From the NCBI RefSeq assembly GCF_014108865.1, contig NZ_CP053928.1:124001-188000 (forward strand): 64,000 nucleotides of DNA, read 5' to 3'. A program made the translations under genes and the position numbers. The notes beneath the pieces were generated by a model. The model was not told the origin of the DNA, ran no database searches, and worked only from the letters and a program-made list of their open reading frames with translations. Source of the DNA: Nocardioides sp. WS12. Its GTDB lineage: Bacteria; Actinomycetota; Actinomycetes; Propionibacteriales; Nocardioidaceae. This document shows positions 1 through 9,716 of this stretch, piece after piece. Positions within the stretch are counted from its first letter, which is position 1. Every line of letters begins with the position of its first letter.

Positions 1-765
1 GATGATCGCGGTCAGGAACGACCCGCTGAACGTCGAGATCGCGAAGAGGTCGTGCAGCCCGCAGAACGACACCACGGCGCGACCCAGGCCCAGCCCGATC
101 CCCACGACCGTGAGGATCATGATCGGGATCGCGAACGATCGGTAGATCAGGAACAGGATCAACGCGATCATCACGATGGTCACGATCGTGATCCGGCCGA
201 CGCTGTGTTCAGTCTCCGTCGCGAGGTCGACGACGGTGGCCGTGGGCCCGGTCACCTCGACGGTCAGCCCGTCCGGCGCCTTCTCGCCCACGATCTCGCG
301 TACGGCGGCCACCTGGGTCAGCGACGCCGGCGCACCGGTGGCGCCGGTGATGCCGACCAGCAGGTACCGCGCCTGCTGGTCCTTGCTCGTCAGTGCCTTG
401 CGCAACTCCGGCCGACGGATGTCCTGGACGAAGGTGACGTCCTTCTCGTCCGTGGCCAGGTCGGTGACCAGGGCCTCGGCGTAACTGCGGTCCGCCTCGG
501 TGAGGCCGGAGGTCCGCTCCATCGCCACCACGATGAAGCTCTGGGCGTCGCCGCTGCTGAACGCGCTGTTCATCGACGTGATCGCCCGGATGGAGGGCGC
601 GTCGTGCGGAACCATCGGCGAGGAGTCGCGACCGGCGATCTCCTCGAGTTGCGGCACGGCCACGTTCATCACGACCGTGATCGCGAGCCAGGCAAGAACG
701 ACCCAGCCGGCCCGTCGTACGACGAAGCGGGCGTAGCCGGCGGCGCGGTCGTGCTCAGTCCCCAT
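1..765 (-). CDS. MMPL/RND-family transporter, N-terminal part (cut by window start)
   Basis: This is the first 255 codons of a membrane transporter; the rest lies before the window. It starts at an ATG at 763-765 with MGTEHDRAAGYARFVVRRAG. A first membrane segment (WVVLAWLAITVVMNVAVP) follows, then an extracytoplasmic domain with the MMPL-typical stretch SGDAQSFIVVAMER. A second hydrophobic block (ITIVTIVMIALILFLIYRSF, near residue 210) begins the membrane bundle. MMPL proteins are proton-driven exporters of lipids and hydrophobic compounds. The gene diverges from a FAD dehydrogenase, and a candidate operator lies 11 bases upstream of its start. The substrate cannot be told from the sequence. 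Confidence 0.85.
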   Translation of the reverse strand, partial: MGTEHDRAAGYARFVVRRAGWVVLAWLAITVVMNVAVPQLEEIAGRDSSPMVPHDAPSIRAITSMNSAFSSGDAQSFIVVAMERTSGLTEADRSYAEALVTDLATDEKDVTFVQDIRRPELRKALTSKDQQARYLLVGITGATGAPASLTQVAAVREIVGEKAPDGLTVEVTGPTATVVDLATETEHSVGRITIVTIVMIALILFLIYRSFAIPIMILTVVGIGLGLGRAVVSFCGLHDLFAISTFSGSFLTAII

Positions 766-775
766 TCGTTGAAAC

Positions 776-806
776 TAGAACCTGTTCCTTGCCAGTGGCA
801 AGGAAC
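776..806. promoter_or_regulatory. Composite operator: KstR/TetR-like half sites plus a perfect 10-bp palindrome
   Basis: TAGAACCTGTTCCT at 776-789 matches the TnnAACnnGTTnn pattern of KstR-type TetR regulators except at its last base. It overlaps a perfect inverted repeat, GTTCCTTGCC (784-793), AGT, GGCAAGGAAC (797-806). The pair sits between divergent genes starting at 765 (minus) and 843 (plus), so one bound repressor could control both. No regulator gene is adjacent within the window. The site is read directly; the regulator identity is inference. Confidence 0.5.
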
Positions 807-842
807 TGTGGCGCGGCCCACTCTCACCGCTCGTGACGGACC

Positions 843-2582
843 ATGTGGCAGGCTCCCGTCGTGACCAAGGGCGCAGCAGAGCAGGGGTTCGTACCGGACG
901 CGATCGTGGTGGGAGCCGGCCTCGCCGGACTCGTCGCCACCTACGAGGCGACGAAGGCAGGCAAGCGGGTCCTGGTCATCGACCAGGAGAACCGCGCCAA
1001 CCTCGGCGGGCAGGCGTGGTGGTCGCTCGGCGGCCTCCTCTTCATCGACTCCCCCGAGCAGCGCCGGATGGGCATCAAGGACTCCAAGGCGCTGGCCTGG
1101 CAGGACTGGCAGGGCTCGGCCGGCTTCGACCGGATCGAACCGCAGGAGGACGGCACCCCGGGCGAGGACCACTGGGCCCACCAGTGGGCGCAGGCGTACG
1201 TCGAGTTCGCCGCCACCGAGAAGCGCGACTACCTCCGTGCCCTCGGCCTCAAGTCACTGCCGTTCGTCGGCTGGGCCGAACGCGGCAGCGGTGACGCGGC
1301 CGGCCACGGCAACTCGGTGCCCCGCTTCCACCTCACCTGGGGTACCGGCCCCGAGGTGGTCCGGATCTTCGTCGAGCCCGTGCTGGCCGCCGAGGAGCAG
1401 GGCCTGGTGCAGTTCGCCTTCCGGCACCGCGTCGACGCGTTGGTCACCGAGAAGGGGGCGGTCGTCGGCATCCGCGGCGCCGTCCTCGAGGAGTCCGACA
1501 CCGAGCGCGGGTTCGCCTCGTCCCGCGTCGAGGTCGGCGAGTTCGAGCATCGTGCCCCCTCCGTGGTCGTCACCACCGGCGGCATCGGCCACAACCACGA
1601 GATGATCCGCGCCAACTGGCCCGTGGATCGCCTCGGCCCCGTGCCGACCCACCTGATCTCCGGCGTCCCCGCGTACGTCGACGGGCGCGGCCTCACGATC
1701 GCCGAGGAAGCCGGCGCGCGGCTGGTGAACTCCGACCGGATGTGGCACTACACGGAGGGCATCCACAACTGGGACCCCGTGTGGCCCGACCACGCGATCC
1801 GCGTCATCCCCGGCCCGTCGTCGCTCTGGTTCGACGCGACCGGGCAGCGCCTGGCCGCCCCGAACTTCCCCGGCTTCGACAGCCTCGGCACGCTCGGCGC
1901 CATCGGCAAGACGGGCTACGACTACACGTGGTTCGTGCTCACCCAGGCGATCATCGAGAAGGAGTTCGCCCTCTCCGGCTCCGAGCAGAACCCCGACATC
2001 ACCAGCAAGGACCTCAAGTTCATGCTGAAGTCGCGGGTCGCCAAGGGCGCCCCCGGTCCGGTCGAGGCGTTCAAGCAGAACGGTGTCGACTTCGTCGTGG
2101 CCGACACCCTCGAGGAACTCGTCGCCGGCATGAACGGCATCGTCGACGGCGACTCCCCGGCCCGCGGCCCGCACCTCGAGGCCGAGGTACTGCGTCGCCA
2201 GATCGAGGCACGCGACGCCGAGCTCGACAACGGGTTCAGCAAGGACTTCCAGCTGATGGCCATCAACAACGCCCGGCAGTCCCGCACGGACAAGCTGATC
2301 CGAGTGGCCAAGCCGCACAAGATCCTGGACCCCGAGAAGGGCCCGCTCATCGCCGTACGGCTCAACATCTTGACGCGCAAGACGCTCGGCGGCGTCGCCA
2401 CGAACCTCGACTCACGCGTCGTCGACCGCACCGGAGCCGTCATCCCCGGCCTGTACGCCGCCGGCGAAGTCGCCGGGTTCGGTGGCGGCGGGGTGCACGG
2501 CTACAACGCGCTCGAGGGCACCTTCCTCGGCGGCTGCATCTTCTCCGGTCGCGCCGCGGGGCGTGCGATCGCCGGCTCCTGA
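843..2582 (+). CDS. FAD-binding dehydrogenase, 3-ketosteroid dehydrogenase/fumarate reductase-like
   Basis: A 579-residue flavoprotein. The N-terminal dinucleotide-binding motif VVGAGLAGLVATYEA is at about residues 22-36, and the C-terminal FAD motif GLYAAGEVAGFGGGGVHGYN near 540 is followed by LEGTFLGGCIFSGRAAGR. These are the two FAD-contact blocks of the fumarate reductase/succinate dehydrogenase flavoprotein superfamily, which includes KstD. The length fits the uncharacterised FAD-binding dehydrogenase subgroup. The start could instead be the GTG at 861. It diverges from an MMPL transporter across a palindromic operator, which suggests shared control. Steroid dehydrogenation is possible, but no other sterol-ring genes lie beside it. 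Flavoenzyme assignment is sure; the substrate is unknown. Confidence 0.88.
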   Translation: MWQAPVVTKGAAEQGFVPDAIVVGAGLAGLVATYEATKAGKRVLVIDQENRANLGGQAWWSLGGLLFIDSPEQRRMGIKDSKALAWQDWQGSAGFDRIEPQEDGTPGEDHWAHQWAQAYVEFAATEKRDYLRALGLKSLPFVGWAERGSGDAAGHGNSVPRFHLTWGTGPEVVRIFVEPVLAAEEQGLVQFAFRHRVDALVTEKGAVVGIRGAVLEESDTERGFASSRVEVGEFEHRAPSVVVTTGGIGHNHEMIRANWPVDRLGPVPTHLISGVPAYVDGRGLTIAEEAGARLVNSDRMWHYTEGIHNWDPVWPDHAIRVIPGPSSLWFDATGQRLAAPNFPGFDSLGTLGAIGKTGYDYTWFVLTQAIIEKEFALSGSEQNPDITSKDLKFMLKSRVAKGAPGPVEAFKQNGVDFVVADTLEELVAGMNGIVDGDSPARGPHLEAEVLRRQIEARDAELDNGFSKDFQLMAINNARQSRTDKLIRVAKPHKILDPEKGPLIAVRLNILTRKTLGGVATNLDSRVVDRTGAVIPGLYAAGEVAGFGGGGVHGYNALEGTFLGGCIFSGRAAGRAIAGS

Positions 2583-2602
2583 CCGGAGCGAAAACGAACA
2601 GA

Positions 2603-2631
2603 GCCCCGGCTCACCTTGGGTGAGCCGGGGC
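2603..2631. terminator. Bidirectional hairpin terminator
   Basis: A perfect 13-bp stem, GCCCCGGCTCACC (2603-2615), with loop TTG and its exact complement (2619-2631). It lies between the convergent FAD dehydrogenase and pckG. There is no long T tract, as is common in high-GC actinobacteria. It can serve either strand. Confidence 0.8.
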
Positions 2632-2650
2632 GCTGCTGTTGCTGTGGAAC

Positions 2651-4471
2651 TCAGGCCTCGAGTGCCTCGGCGACGCGACGGTGCGCGGCCCAGATCTCCT
2701 CGGACAGGCCGTCGAACTGCGCCAGGTGCTTCTCGCGGAAGCCCATCTCCTGCTGCCAGCGCGGCACGTCGATGGTGAGGAGCGTGTCGAGGTCGGCGAG
2801 CGCCTGCTCGTCCATGCCCTCGAGGTTCAGCTCTTCACGCTTCGGCAGGACACCGACAGCGGTCTGGACGCCCTCGACCTCGCCGTTGAGGAACTGCATC
2901 AGCCAGTTGAGCGGGCGCAGGTTCTCGCGGTAGCCGGGCCACAGGAAGCGACCGTCCTCGCCGCGCTGGAACCAGTTGACGTGCGCGAAGATCGGCTTGG
3001 TCGTCGCACGGCCGATGACCTCGAGCCAGTGCGCGGCGTAGTCGGCCTCGGAGTACGACATGAACGGACGCATCGACATCGGGTCGTACCGGAGCACGCC
3101 CTCGAGACCGTCCGCAGCTGCGGTCGCCTCGGCGCCCAGCGTCAGGCCGTCGTAGACACCCTCGGCGACGTCCCTGATCGCACGGATCAGCGGCTCACGG
3201 TCGCGGGTACGGCCACCGAAGATGATGCCGTGGATCTCGACGCCCTGCGGGTCCTCGAAGTCCTTGGCAACGTTCGGGACGTTGGCCAGCGTGGTCGTGA
3301 AGCGGCTGTTCGGGTGCGCCCACGGAGCGTCGGCGTCCTCAGCGGACCGGTCGGCGATGATGTCGCCCTTCCAGTCCTCCCAGCCGTCGAGGTCGGTCGG
3401 CTTGTCGCTCTTGCCCTCCCACCAGACCTCCTGGCTCTTGGAGTTGTAGGCGACGTTGGTGAAGATCGCGCCGGTGCCGGGAACGATCGAGTCGATCGCG
3501 GTCGGGTTGGTGGCCTCGTTGGTGTCCTTGGCGACACCGAAGACACCGTTCTCCGGGTTCATGCCGTAGAGCTTGCCGTCGTCGCCGACCCAGATCCACG
3601 CGATGTCGTCGCCGTAGAACTCGACGTAGTAGCGGTCACCGAGCGCGTCGGGGGCCAGCGTCATCGCGAGGTTCGTCTTGCCGGAGGCCGACGGGAAACC
3701 ACCACAGATGTTGTACTTCTTGCCGGTTTCCTTGTCCGTGATGCCGAGCAGCATGAACTGCTCCACGAGGAAGCCGTTCTTCCAGCCGTCGTAGGCACCC
3801 TGGCGCAGGCCGTGGGCGATCTTGCCGAGGAGCGCGTTGCCGCCGTACGACGAACCGAAGTGCAGGATCGTGCGCTCGTCGGCGACGGTCACGAAGTAAC
3901 GCTTGTCGTCGGGGGTGCCCTGGCCGAGGTTCTCCAGGTCACCGGTGACGTGCACGGCCTTGACGAACGAGTCGCCCAGGTCGTTGATGTACTCCACGCC
4001 GACCCGCGACATGCGGATCATCTGGAGCACCACGTTGCGGTTGTCCGTGAGCTCGACACCGGCTGCGAAGTTCTGCAGCGGGGAGCCCTTCGGCGCCATC
4101 AGGTAGGGGATGACGTACATCGTCTTGCCGACCGACGCGCCGGTCATCAGCTCGACGAGCTTCGGCTTCATCTCCGAGGACGGGCGCCAGTTGTTGTAGA
4201 TGCCCTTGTCCGCCTCGTCGCTGGTGGCGACGATCGTGCGCTCTTCGGCGCGTGCGGTGTCCTTGAAGTAGGACCGGGAGTAGTAGAGGCCGTCGCCGGC
4301 GGGCAACAGCTCGCCTGCTTCGAGGGACTCGGCCACCAGCCGGGCGTCGTCGGCCGCAGAAACGACCTCGATCCGGTCGGCGCCAGTGATCCCGGCCCAG
4401 TGTGCGACGTATTCCCGAACGTGGGGGTTCGTGAGGCCCGCCTCATCGAGCGTCCGCTCCACATCCACCAT
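2651..4471 (-). CDS. pckG: Phosphoenolpyruvate carboxykinase (GTP)
   Basis: A 606-residue cytosolic enzyme that converts oxaloacetate and GTP to PEP, the first committed step of gluconeogenesis. The length and the blocks YNNWRPSSE (about 92-100), YGGNALLGKI (209-218), the nucleotide P-loop FPSASGKTN (259-267) and YVEFYGDDIAWI mark the GTP-dependent family. The usual reactive cysteine of FPSACGKTN is serine here (codon TCC instead of TGC). Start is the ATG at 4471, MVDVERTLDE. It is monocistronic, with a hairpin terminator downstream. Gluconeogenic PEP supply fits a catabolic lifestyle on fatty and aromatic acids. Confidence 0.97.
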   Translation of the reverse strand: MVDVERTLDEAGLTNPHVREYVAHWAGITGADRIEVVSAADDARLVAESLEAGELLPAGDGLYYSRSYFKDTARAEERTIVATSDEADKGIYNNWRPSSEMKPKLVELMTGASVGKTMYVIPYLMAPKGSPLQNFAAGVELTDNRNVVLQMIRMSRVGVEYINDLGDSFVKAVHVTGDLENLGQGTPDDKRYFVTVADERTILHFGSSYGGNALLGKIAHGLRQGAYDGWKNGFLVEQFMLLGITDKETGKKYNICGGFPSASGKTNLAMTLAPDALGDRYYVEFYGDDIAWIWVGDDGKLYGMNPENGVFGVAKDTNEATNPTAIDSIVPGTGAIFTNVAYNSKSQEVWWEGKSDKPTDLDGWEDWKGDIIADRSAEDADAPWAHPNSRFTTTLANVPNVAKDFEDPQGVEIHGIIFGGRTRDREPLIRAIRDVAEGVYDGLTLGAEATAAADGLEGVLRYDPMSMRPFMSYSEADYAAHWLEVIGRATTKPIFAHVNWFQRGEDGRFLWPGYRENLRPLNWLMQFLNGEVEGVQTAVGVLPKREELNLEGMDEQALADLDTLLTIDVPRWQQEMGFREKHLAQFDGLSEEIWAAHRRVAEALEA

Positions 4472-4504
4472 GCTTCTCGCCAGCCTTTCGGTCCTGTTAA
4501 AGGT

Positions 4505-4529
4505 GTGGGCACGCTACCCCACAGCCCAC
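4505..4529 (-). promoter_or_regulatory. Candidate pckG promoter/operator
   Basis: Inverted repeat GTGGGC (4505-4510) / GCCCAC (4524-4529) encloses TAGCGT on the minus strand (4511-4516), a plausible -10 element about 40 bases upstream of the pckG ATG. A T-rich stretch (TTTTTAC on the minus strand) lies near the -35 position. An operator overlapping the -10 would suit carbon-source control. Unverified pattern match. Confidence 0.3.
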
Positions 4530-4655
4530 CCGTAAAAATCCGGGGTTCGAATCGTGTGATCCGTGGACACCGTCGTCCGCGTGGGGCCCACCATGACACC
4601 GCTCGCGCGCTGACGCACATCCGCGCCGGTCACCCCGATGAGGCGTTCGCCACGG

Positions 4656-6617
4656 TCACGAATTTTTGATCGTTCGAATCCCGGGGTCGTCCGCGCCGCC
4701 GAGAATCGTTCGCGCCCGACGCAGCCGACGGAAGTACGTCGCCCGACTGGCGAACTGGTCCCGCATGACCGACTCGTGGGTCGCGCCCGGTTCCAGGTAG
4801 CGCTGCACCACCAGTCCCAGCAGCCCTGGTTCGTCGGCCAGGAGGGCCGCCAGCGAGTCCCGCGCCCACACCCGCACCCGCTCCGCCGCCCGCTCGACCG
4901 GCAGGTCCGACGGCGCCTGCGGCAACCGCGCGAGAACCGCGTCGCAGTGGAAGTCCTCCAGCGCGCGCAGCAGGCCGTCCCCGGCGCCCGCCCGTGCCAG
5001 GGGCGGACGCCCCTGCTCGGCCGCCACGGCGTCGTACAACAGCCCGGCGAGGCCGGCCGGCCCCACGTCGGCCACCCAACCCCGAGCGCTCGCGACGCTG
5101 GTGCGGACACCATCGATCTCCTGGTAGCCGTAGGCCGCCAGCACCGTGCGCTCCGCCTCCGACCCGGTCACCTCGACCACGAGGTCGATCCGCGGGTTCG
5201 CGACACCGCACCGCTGGAGGGCCACTGCGTTGCGGATCCGCAGCAGGTCCGGGTCGGGCTCGCCGTCCTCCAACGCGATCTGGAACGGCGTGACCACGGC
5301 CCGGTCGGTCAGTCCCTCGGCCTGCGCGTGGTCGAGCAGCGGACCGATCGTGGTGCGGCAGGCCCGATCGAAGTCGGCGGCCCGGGCGAGGGGCAGCGTG
5401 GCAACCACTCCCACCGGCGCACCATCCGGACGTCGTACGACGTGCAGGGCATCGGTGCGCAGCCAGGGCTCGACCAGCGACCAGGTCCCCGGCCACCGCC
5501 GGTCGAGGACCTCACGGATGGCCGCGGCATCGCCGGGGCGGATCCGGTCGACGTACAACTCCGCGCTGACGGGCGGCGCGAGGCCGGCGCGCAGCGCTGG
5601 GTCGTGGACCAGACCCGCCAGCCAGGGCAGCGCGGGATGCTCGCCCGCGACGGCCCGGTCCCGCAGGTGAGCCGCGATCCGTAGGGTCATCGCCTCAGCG
5701 CGCGTCGGATCGGCCTCACGCAACCGGACGGCAATGGCCTCGGCGAGACGCGGGTGCAGCAGGAGGCGCGCGCCCATCCGCTCCACGAACGTGCACTCCT
5801 GGAGGCGAGCCAGGCCGGCCTCCGCATCGCTGTCCGGCAGTACGTCGGCGAGGAGCCGGACGTCGACTCCGCCGGCGAGCGCGGCCACCGCCAGCAGGTC
5901 CGGGTCGAGTTGGGCCAGCGCCGGGCCGACGATCCGGTCCACGAGGTCATGTTCGGTCTCGCGCGGAAGGGTGAACTCCGGGCCGGCAGCGCCTCCCGAA
6001 CTGGCCCAGGCGCCGGCGCCGAGGACCAGCGCGAGCGGCAGACCGGCGGCCCACGTCGCGATGGCCTCGCGGGCAGCAGCGTCGGTGACGCCGTAGGAGA
6101 GGAGCAGCACGTCGGCGTCCTTGGCAGCGAGGGCGGCAAGGCGAAGCCGGCCGGTCAGCGGTTCGAGGTGCTCAGGCAACCACCCGGGCGGCAGGTGGTG
6201 CGCGGCGAGGATGACCCGGGTCGTCGCTGGCAGGTCACCGAGCGCCCGCCCCAGGGCATGCAGGCCGGCACCGAAGTGGTCGGCTTCGTCGATGGCGACG
6301 AGGGTCCGTCCGCCAGGGAGGTTCGAGAGTTCGCCGATCAGTTCGGCCGCGTCCGCACGACGACCGTCGATGCTGATGACGGTGTGCCCGTCGTCGGTCG
6401 CGCACCGGGCAGCCGCCCGCAGGGCAGCGCTCTTGCCGAGGCCACCGGCGCCGGTCACGGCCAGCACGAGGAGAGCACCGGCCGGGTCGAGCAACTGCTC
6501 GATCCTGCGCTGCACGACGGCCGGACAGACGTAGCGCTGCGCGTCGAGACCATGCGCGAACGCCGAGATGGTGGGGCCCTGGCCCGGCGACTGCGCAGGG
6601 AGACGAACCGTTCCCAT
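4656..6617 (-). CDS. STAND/AAA-like ATPase with possible GNAT-like and C-terminal HTH regions
   Basis: A 653-residue protein of unknown function. Start is the ATG at 6617, behind the ribosome site AGGGGGTG; an in-frame start at 6668 has none. Walker A GAGGLGKSAAL is at about residues 56-66 and Walker B RTLVAIDEADH at about 104-114, followed by an ATPase/winged-helix region typical of signal-transduction (STAND) NTPases. A middle stretch (VDRIRPGDAAAIREVLDRRW, then LHVVRRPDGAPVGVVATLPL) resembles degenerate acetyltransferase strands, as does LAAYGYQEIDG. The C-terminus (SVMRDQFASRATYFRRLRRA) looks like a helix-turn-helix. A regulatory role is likely but unproven. ATPase call sure; domain fusion tentative. 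Confidence 0.7.
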   Translation of the reverse strand: MGTVRLPAQSPGQGPTISAFAHGLDAQRYVCPAVVQRRIEQLLDPAGALLVLAVTGAGGLGKSAALRAAARCATDDGHTVISIDGRRADAAELIGELSNLPGGRTLVAIDEADHFGAGLHALGRALGDLPATTRVILAAHHLPPGWLPEHLEPLTGRLRLAALAAKDADVLLLSYGVTDAAAREAIATWAAGLPLALVLGAGAWASSGGAAGPEFTLPRETEHDLVDRIVGPALAQLDPDLLAVAALAGGVDVRLLADVLPDSDAEAGLARLQECTFVERMGARLLLHPRLAEAIAVRLREADPTRAEAMTLRIAAHLRDRAVAGEHPALPWLAGLVHDPALRAGLAPPVSAELYVDRIRPGDAAAIREVLDRRWPGTWSLVEPWLRTDALHVVRRPDGAPVGVVATLPLARAADFDRACRTTIGPLLDHAQAEGLTDRAVVTPFQIALEDGEPDPDLLRIRNAVALQRCGVANPRIDLVVEVTGSEAERTVLAAYGYQEIDGVRTSVASARGWVADVGPAGLAGLLYDAVAAEQGRPPLARAGAGDGLLRALEDFHCDAVLARLPQAPSDLPVERAAERVRVWARDSLAALLADEPGLLGLVVQRYLEPGATHESVMRDQFASRATYFRRLRRARTILGGADDPGIRTIKNS

Positions 6618-6876
6618 GGCACCCCCTGTTCGGCGCACCCACGATAACGCCGATTGCCGGGGTTCCACAGGGCTTGGGAACGCCGTCTCACAGTGGTCTC
6701 ATCATCGGGCGACGCCCTGCCGCGACCCCTCGTCACGGCCCACGATCGCGAACGTGCTCACCTCCTCGTGTCGTCGGTGCGTCGTGGGGACGCACCGGTG
6801 ACGCGCATGGCGGTTGACGCGCACATCACTGGGTAGGTACCCGCTCGACGTGGATGTCACGACGACAGGAGCCCCC

Positions 6877-7731
6877 ATGAGTTACCCGCCGCAGCCCCCC
6901 TTCGGCCCGCCCAGCGGCCCGCCGTCGGGACCTCCCGGGTATCCGCCGTCGGGGCCTCCGGGCTACCCGCCGCAGGGGCCTCCCGGCTTCGGTCCGTACG
7001 GCGGCGGGTTCGGCGGTCCGCCGAAGAAGAGCAGGACCGGGCTGATCATCGGCCTGGTCGCCCTCGCGATGCTGCTCGTCGTCGGCGTCGTCGTCACGGC
7101 CGTGCTCGTCCTCGGCGGCGATGACGACGACACGTCGGCGGGCAAGGACGACTCCACCGCCTCGAGCACCGCGACCACCGACGGCACCCCGACGCCCACC
7201 GACCCGTCGAGCACGACGACCCCCGCGACGCCGTACTCCCCCACCGAGGACGAGACCGACGAACCGGCCGCCCGCATCGACGTCGAGGCCTCCGAGTTCG
7301 CCGACGACTGGGACTTCAAGTTCGGCGACGTCGAACACAACGCCAAGTACCTGGAGTCCTGGAAGTACGACACCTGCGGCCCGGTTGAAGAGGGTTCGCG
7401 CCTGACCCAGCAGCGCTGTGAGTACGCCGTGCAGTGGACCTACTCGGCCCTCAACGGCAAGGCCCGGGTCACGTACGTCGCCCTGGTGTTCGACACCGAG
7501 GCCCACGCCAAGGCCGCCGATGCGGCCCTCAGTGATGAGGACTTCGACCTGCGTCCCGAAGCACAGTTCCCGGACTTCGTGCAGGGCAAGTGGAACAGCG
7601 GCGTCGTCAGCAATGTCGTCGGCGTCACGGTCGGCACGACCAACACCAAGGTCGACGAGAAGAAGCTGCAGGGGCTGGTCAACTACATGACCACTGACTA
7701 CAAGCTCGCCCTCTCCTTCAACCAGTTCTGA
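6877..7731 (+). CDS. Proline-rich single-pass membrane protein with extracytoplasmic domain
   Basis: 284 residues. The start ATG at 6877 has the ribosome site AGGAG just before it. The cytoplasmic N-terminus is repeats of PPSGPPG/GYPPQGPPG to about residue 45. A basic KKSR patch is followed by one membrane helix at about 55-80 (LIIGLVALAMLLVVGVVV), then an acidic Ser/Thr/Pro linker (about 82-140). A folded domain of about 140 residues at the C-terminus carries two cysteines (DTCGPVEE, QQRCEYAV) that could pair. This layout is common in actinobacterial cell-envelope proteins of unknown function. It is monocistronic, with a strong terminator downstream. I do not recognise the outer domain. Confidence 0.85.
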   Translation: MSYPPQPPFGPPSGPPSGPPGYPPSGPPGYPPQGPPGFGPYGGGFGGPPKKSRTGLIIGLVALAMLLVVGVVVTAVLVLGGDDDDTSAGKDDSTASSTATTDGTPTPTDPSSTTTPATPYSPTEDETDEPAARIDVEASEFADDWDFKFGDVEHNAKYLESWKYDTCGPVEEGSRLTQQRCEYAVQWTYSALNGKARVTYVALVFDTEAHAKAADAALSDEDFDLRPEAQFPDFVQGKWNSGVVSNVVGVTVGTTNTKVDEKKLQGLVNYMTTDYKLALSFNQF

Positions 7732-7810
7732 ACGGGGCACGGCGAACCGCCTGCAGGATTTTACTTTCGATCCAGAGACAAGGCCGGGCCGGATCTGGCA
7801 ATCTTCACTC

Positions 7811-7844
7811 GCCACCGCAGGAGACCCGAGACTCCTGCGGTGGC
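7811..7844 (+). terminator. Rho-independent terminator
   Basis: A perfect 13-bp stem, GCCACCGCAGGAG (7811-7823) and its complement (7832-7844), with an 8-base loop, followed by TTCATTTTTC. It ends the rightward proline-rich membrane protein gene and lies just beyond the stop of the leftward Lrp gene. Confidence 0.9.
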
Positions 7845-7876
7845 TTCATTTTTCACCGGCGAGCTTGCGTGGCGTT

Positions 7877-8392
7877 TCAGCCCTTGCGGTACGCCGGCGC
7901 GCGGCGGCTGGGCGCGGTGTCCGCGGCCGCGAGCAGCGGCAGCACCCGCGGCGGCACGAGCACCGACAGCACCATCACGCTCGTGGAACGCACCACCGAT
8001 GACGACTGGTCGATCCGCACCAGCGTCGCCTGGAGCTCGGGATGGGAGCGGGTCGCCACCCGGCACAGCACGTCGAAGGACCCGGTCGTCACGTAAGCCT
8101 CCAGCACCTGCGGGATCGCCGCGAGGTCGGCCGACACCTCGTCGAGCGCTCCCTGGGAGATCTCGAGGGTGACGTAGGCCTGCACCTCGAAACCGGCGGC
8201 GGCGACGTCGATCGTGGGGTCCCAGTCGGCGATCACGCCGGCCTCGCCCAGCCGTCGCAGTCGACTCTGCACGGTCGCGCGTGCCACCTGGGTGATCCGG
8301 GACAGTTCCAGGTCACCAGCGCGCGGGTGCTCGGTCAGCGCGGTCAGCAGCGCGAGGTCGATCTCGTCGAGCGGGTGCGGTCCAGCGGCCAT
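7877..8392 (-). CDS. Lrp/AsnC-family transcriptional regulator
   Basis: 171 residues: an N-terminal AsnC-type HTH (LDEIDLALLTALTEHPRAG, then ITQVARATVQSRLRRLGEAG) and a C-terminal ligand-binding RAM/ferredoxin-like fold (VQAYVTLEIS ... VLEAYVTTGSFDVLCRVATRS). Start is the ATG at 8392 preceded by GGAG; an upstream in-frame codon at 8428 would add residues not typical of the family. It diverges from the homogentisate operon, so it probably responds to tyrosine, phenylalanine or a keto acid and controls hppD. An inverted repeat in the shared gap is a candidate binding site. Confidence 0.93.
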   Translation of the reverse strand: MAAGPHPLDEIDLALLTALTEHPRAGDLELSRITQVARATVQSRLRRLGEAGVIADWDPTIDVAAAGFEVQAYVTLEISQGALDEVSADLAAIPQVLEAYVTTGSFDVLCRVATRSHPELQATLVRIDQSSSVVRSTSVMVLSVLVPPRVLPLLAAADTAPSRRAPAYRKG

Positions 8393-8405
8393 GGCTCCAA
8401 GGTAG

Positions 8406-9715
<1,310 letters not shown>

Positions 9716-9716
<1 letters not shown>

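Noticed and set aside
843..2582. Naming the flavoprotein kstD and the region a steroid-degradation locus.
   Set aside because: No kshA/B, hsaA-D or kstR genes are adjacent, and the protein belongs to a broad dehydrogenase family of undefined substrate.
2639..4669. A 676-codon open frame on the plus strand opposite pckG.
   Set aside because: The minus strand encodes a full, motif-perfect PEPCK. The plus frame is rich in Val, Arg, Asp and Gly from GC-rich antisense codons and shows no known motif.
4545..4680. Two GTTCGAATC words (4545-4553 and 4672-4680) resembling tRNA T-loops or attachment-site repeats.
   Set aside because: Neither has a pairing T stem, acceptor or anticodon arm, and the second is inside a coding region. 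A 9-base repeat is not enough for an att site.
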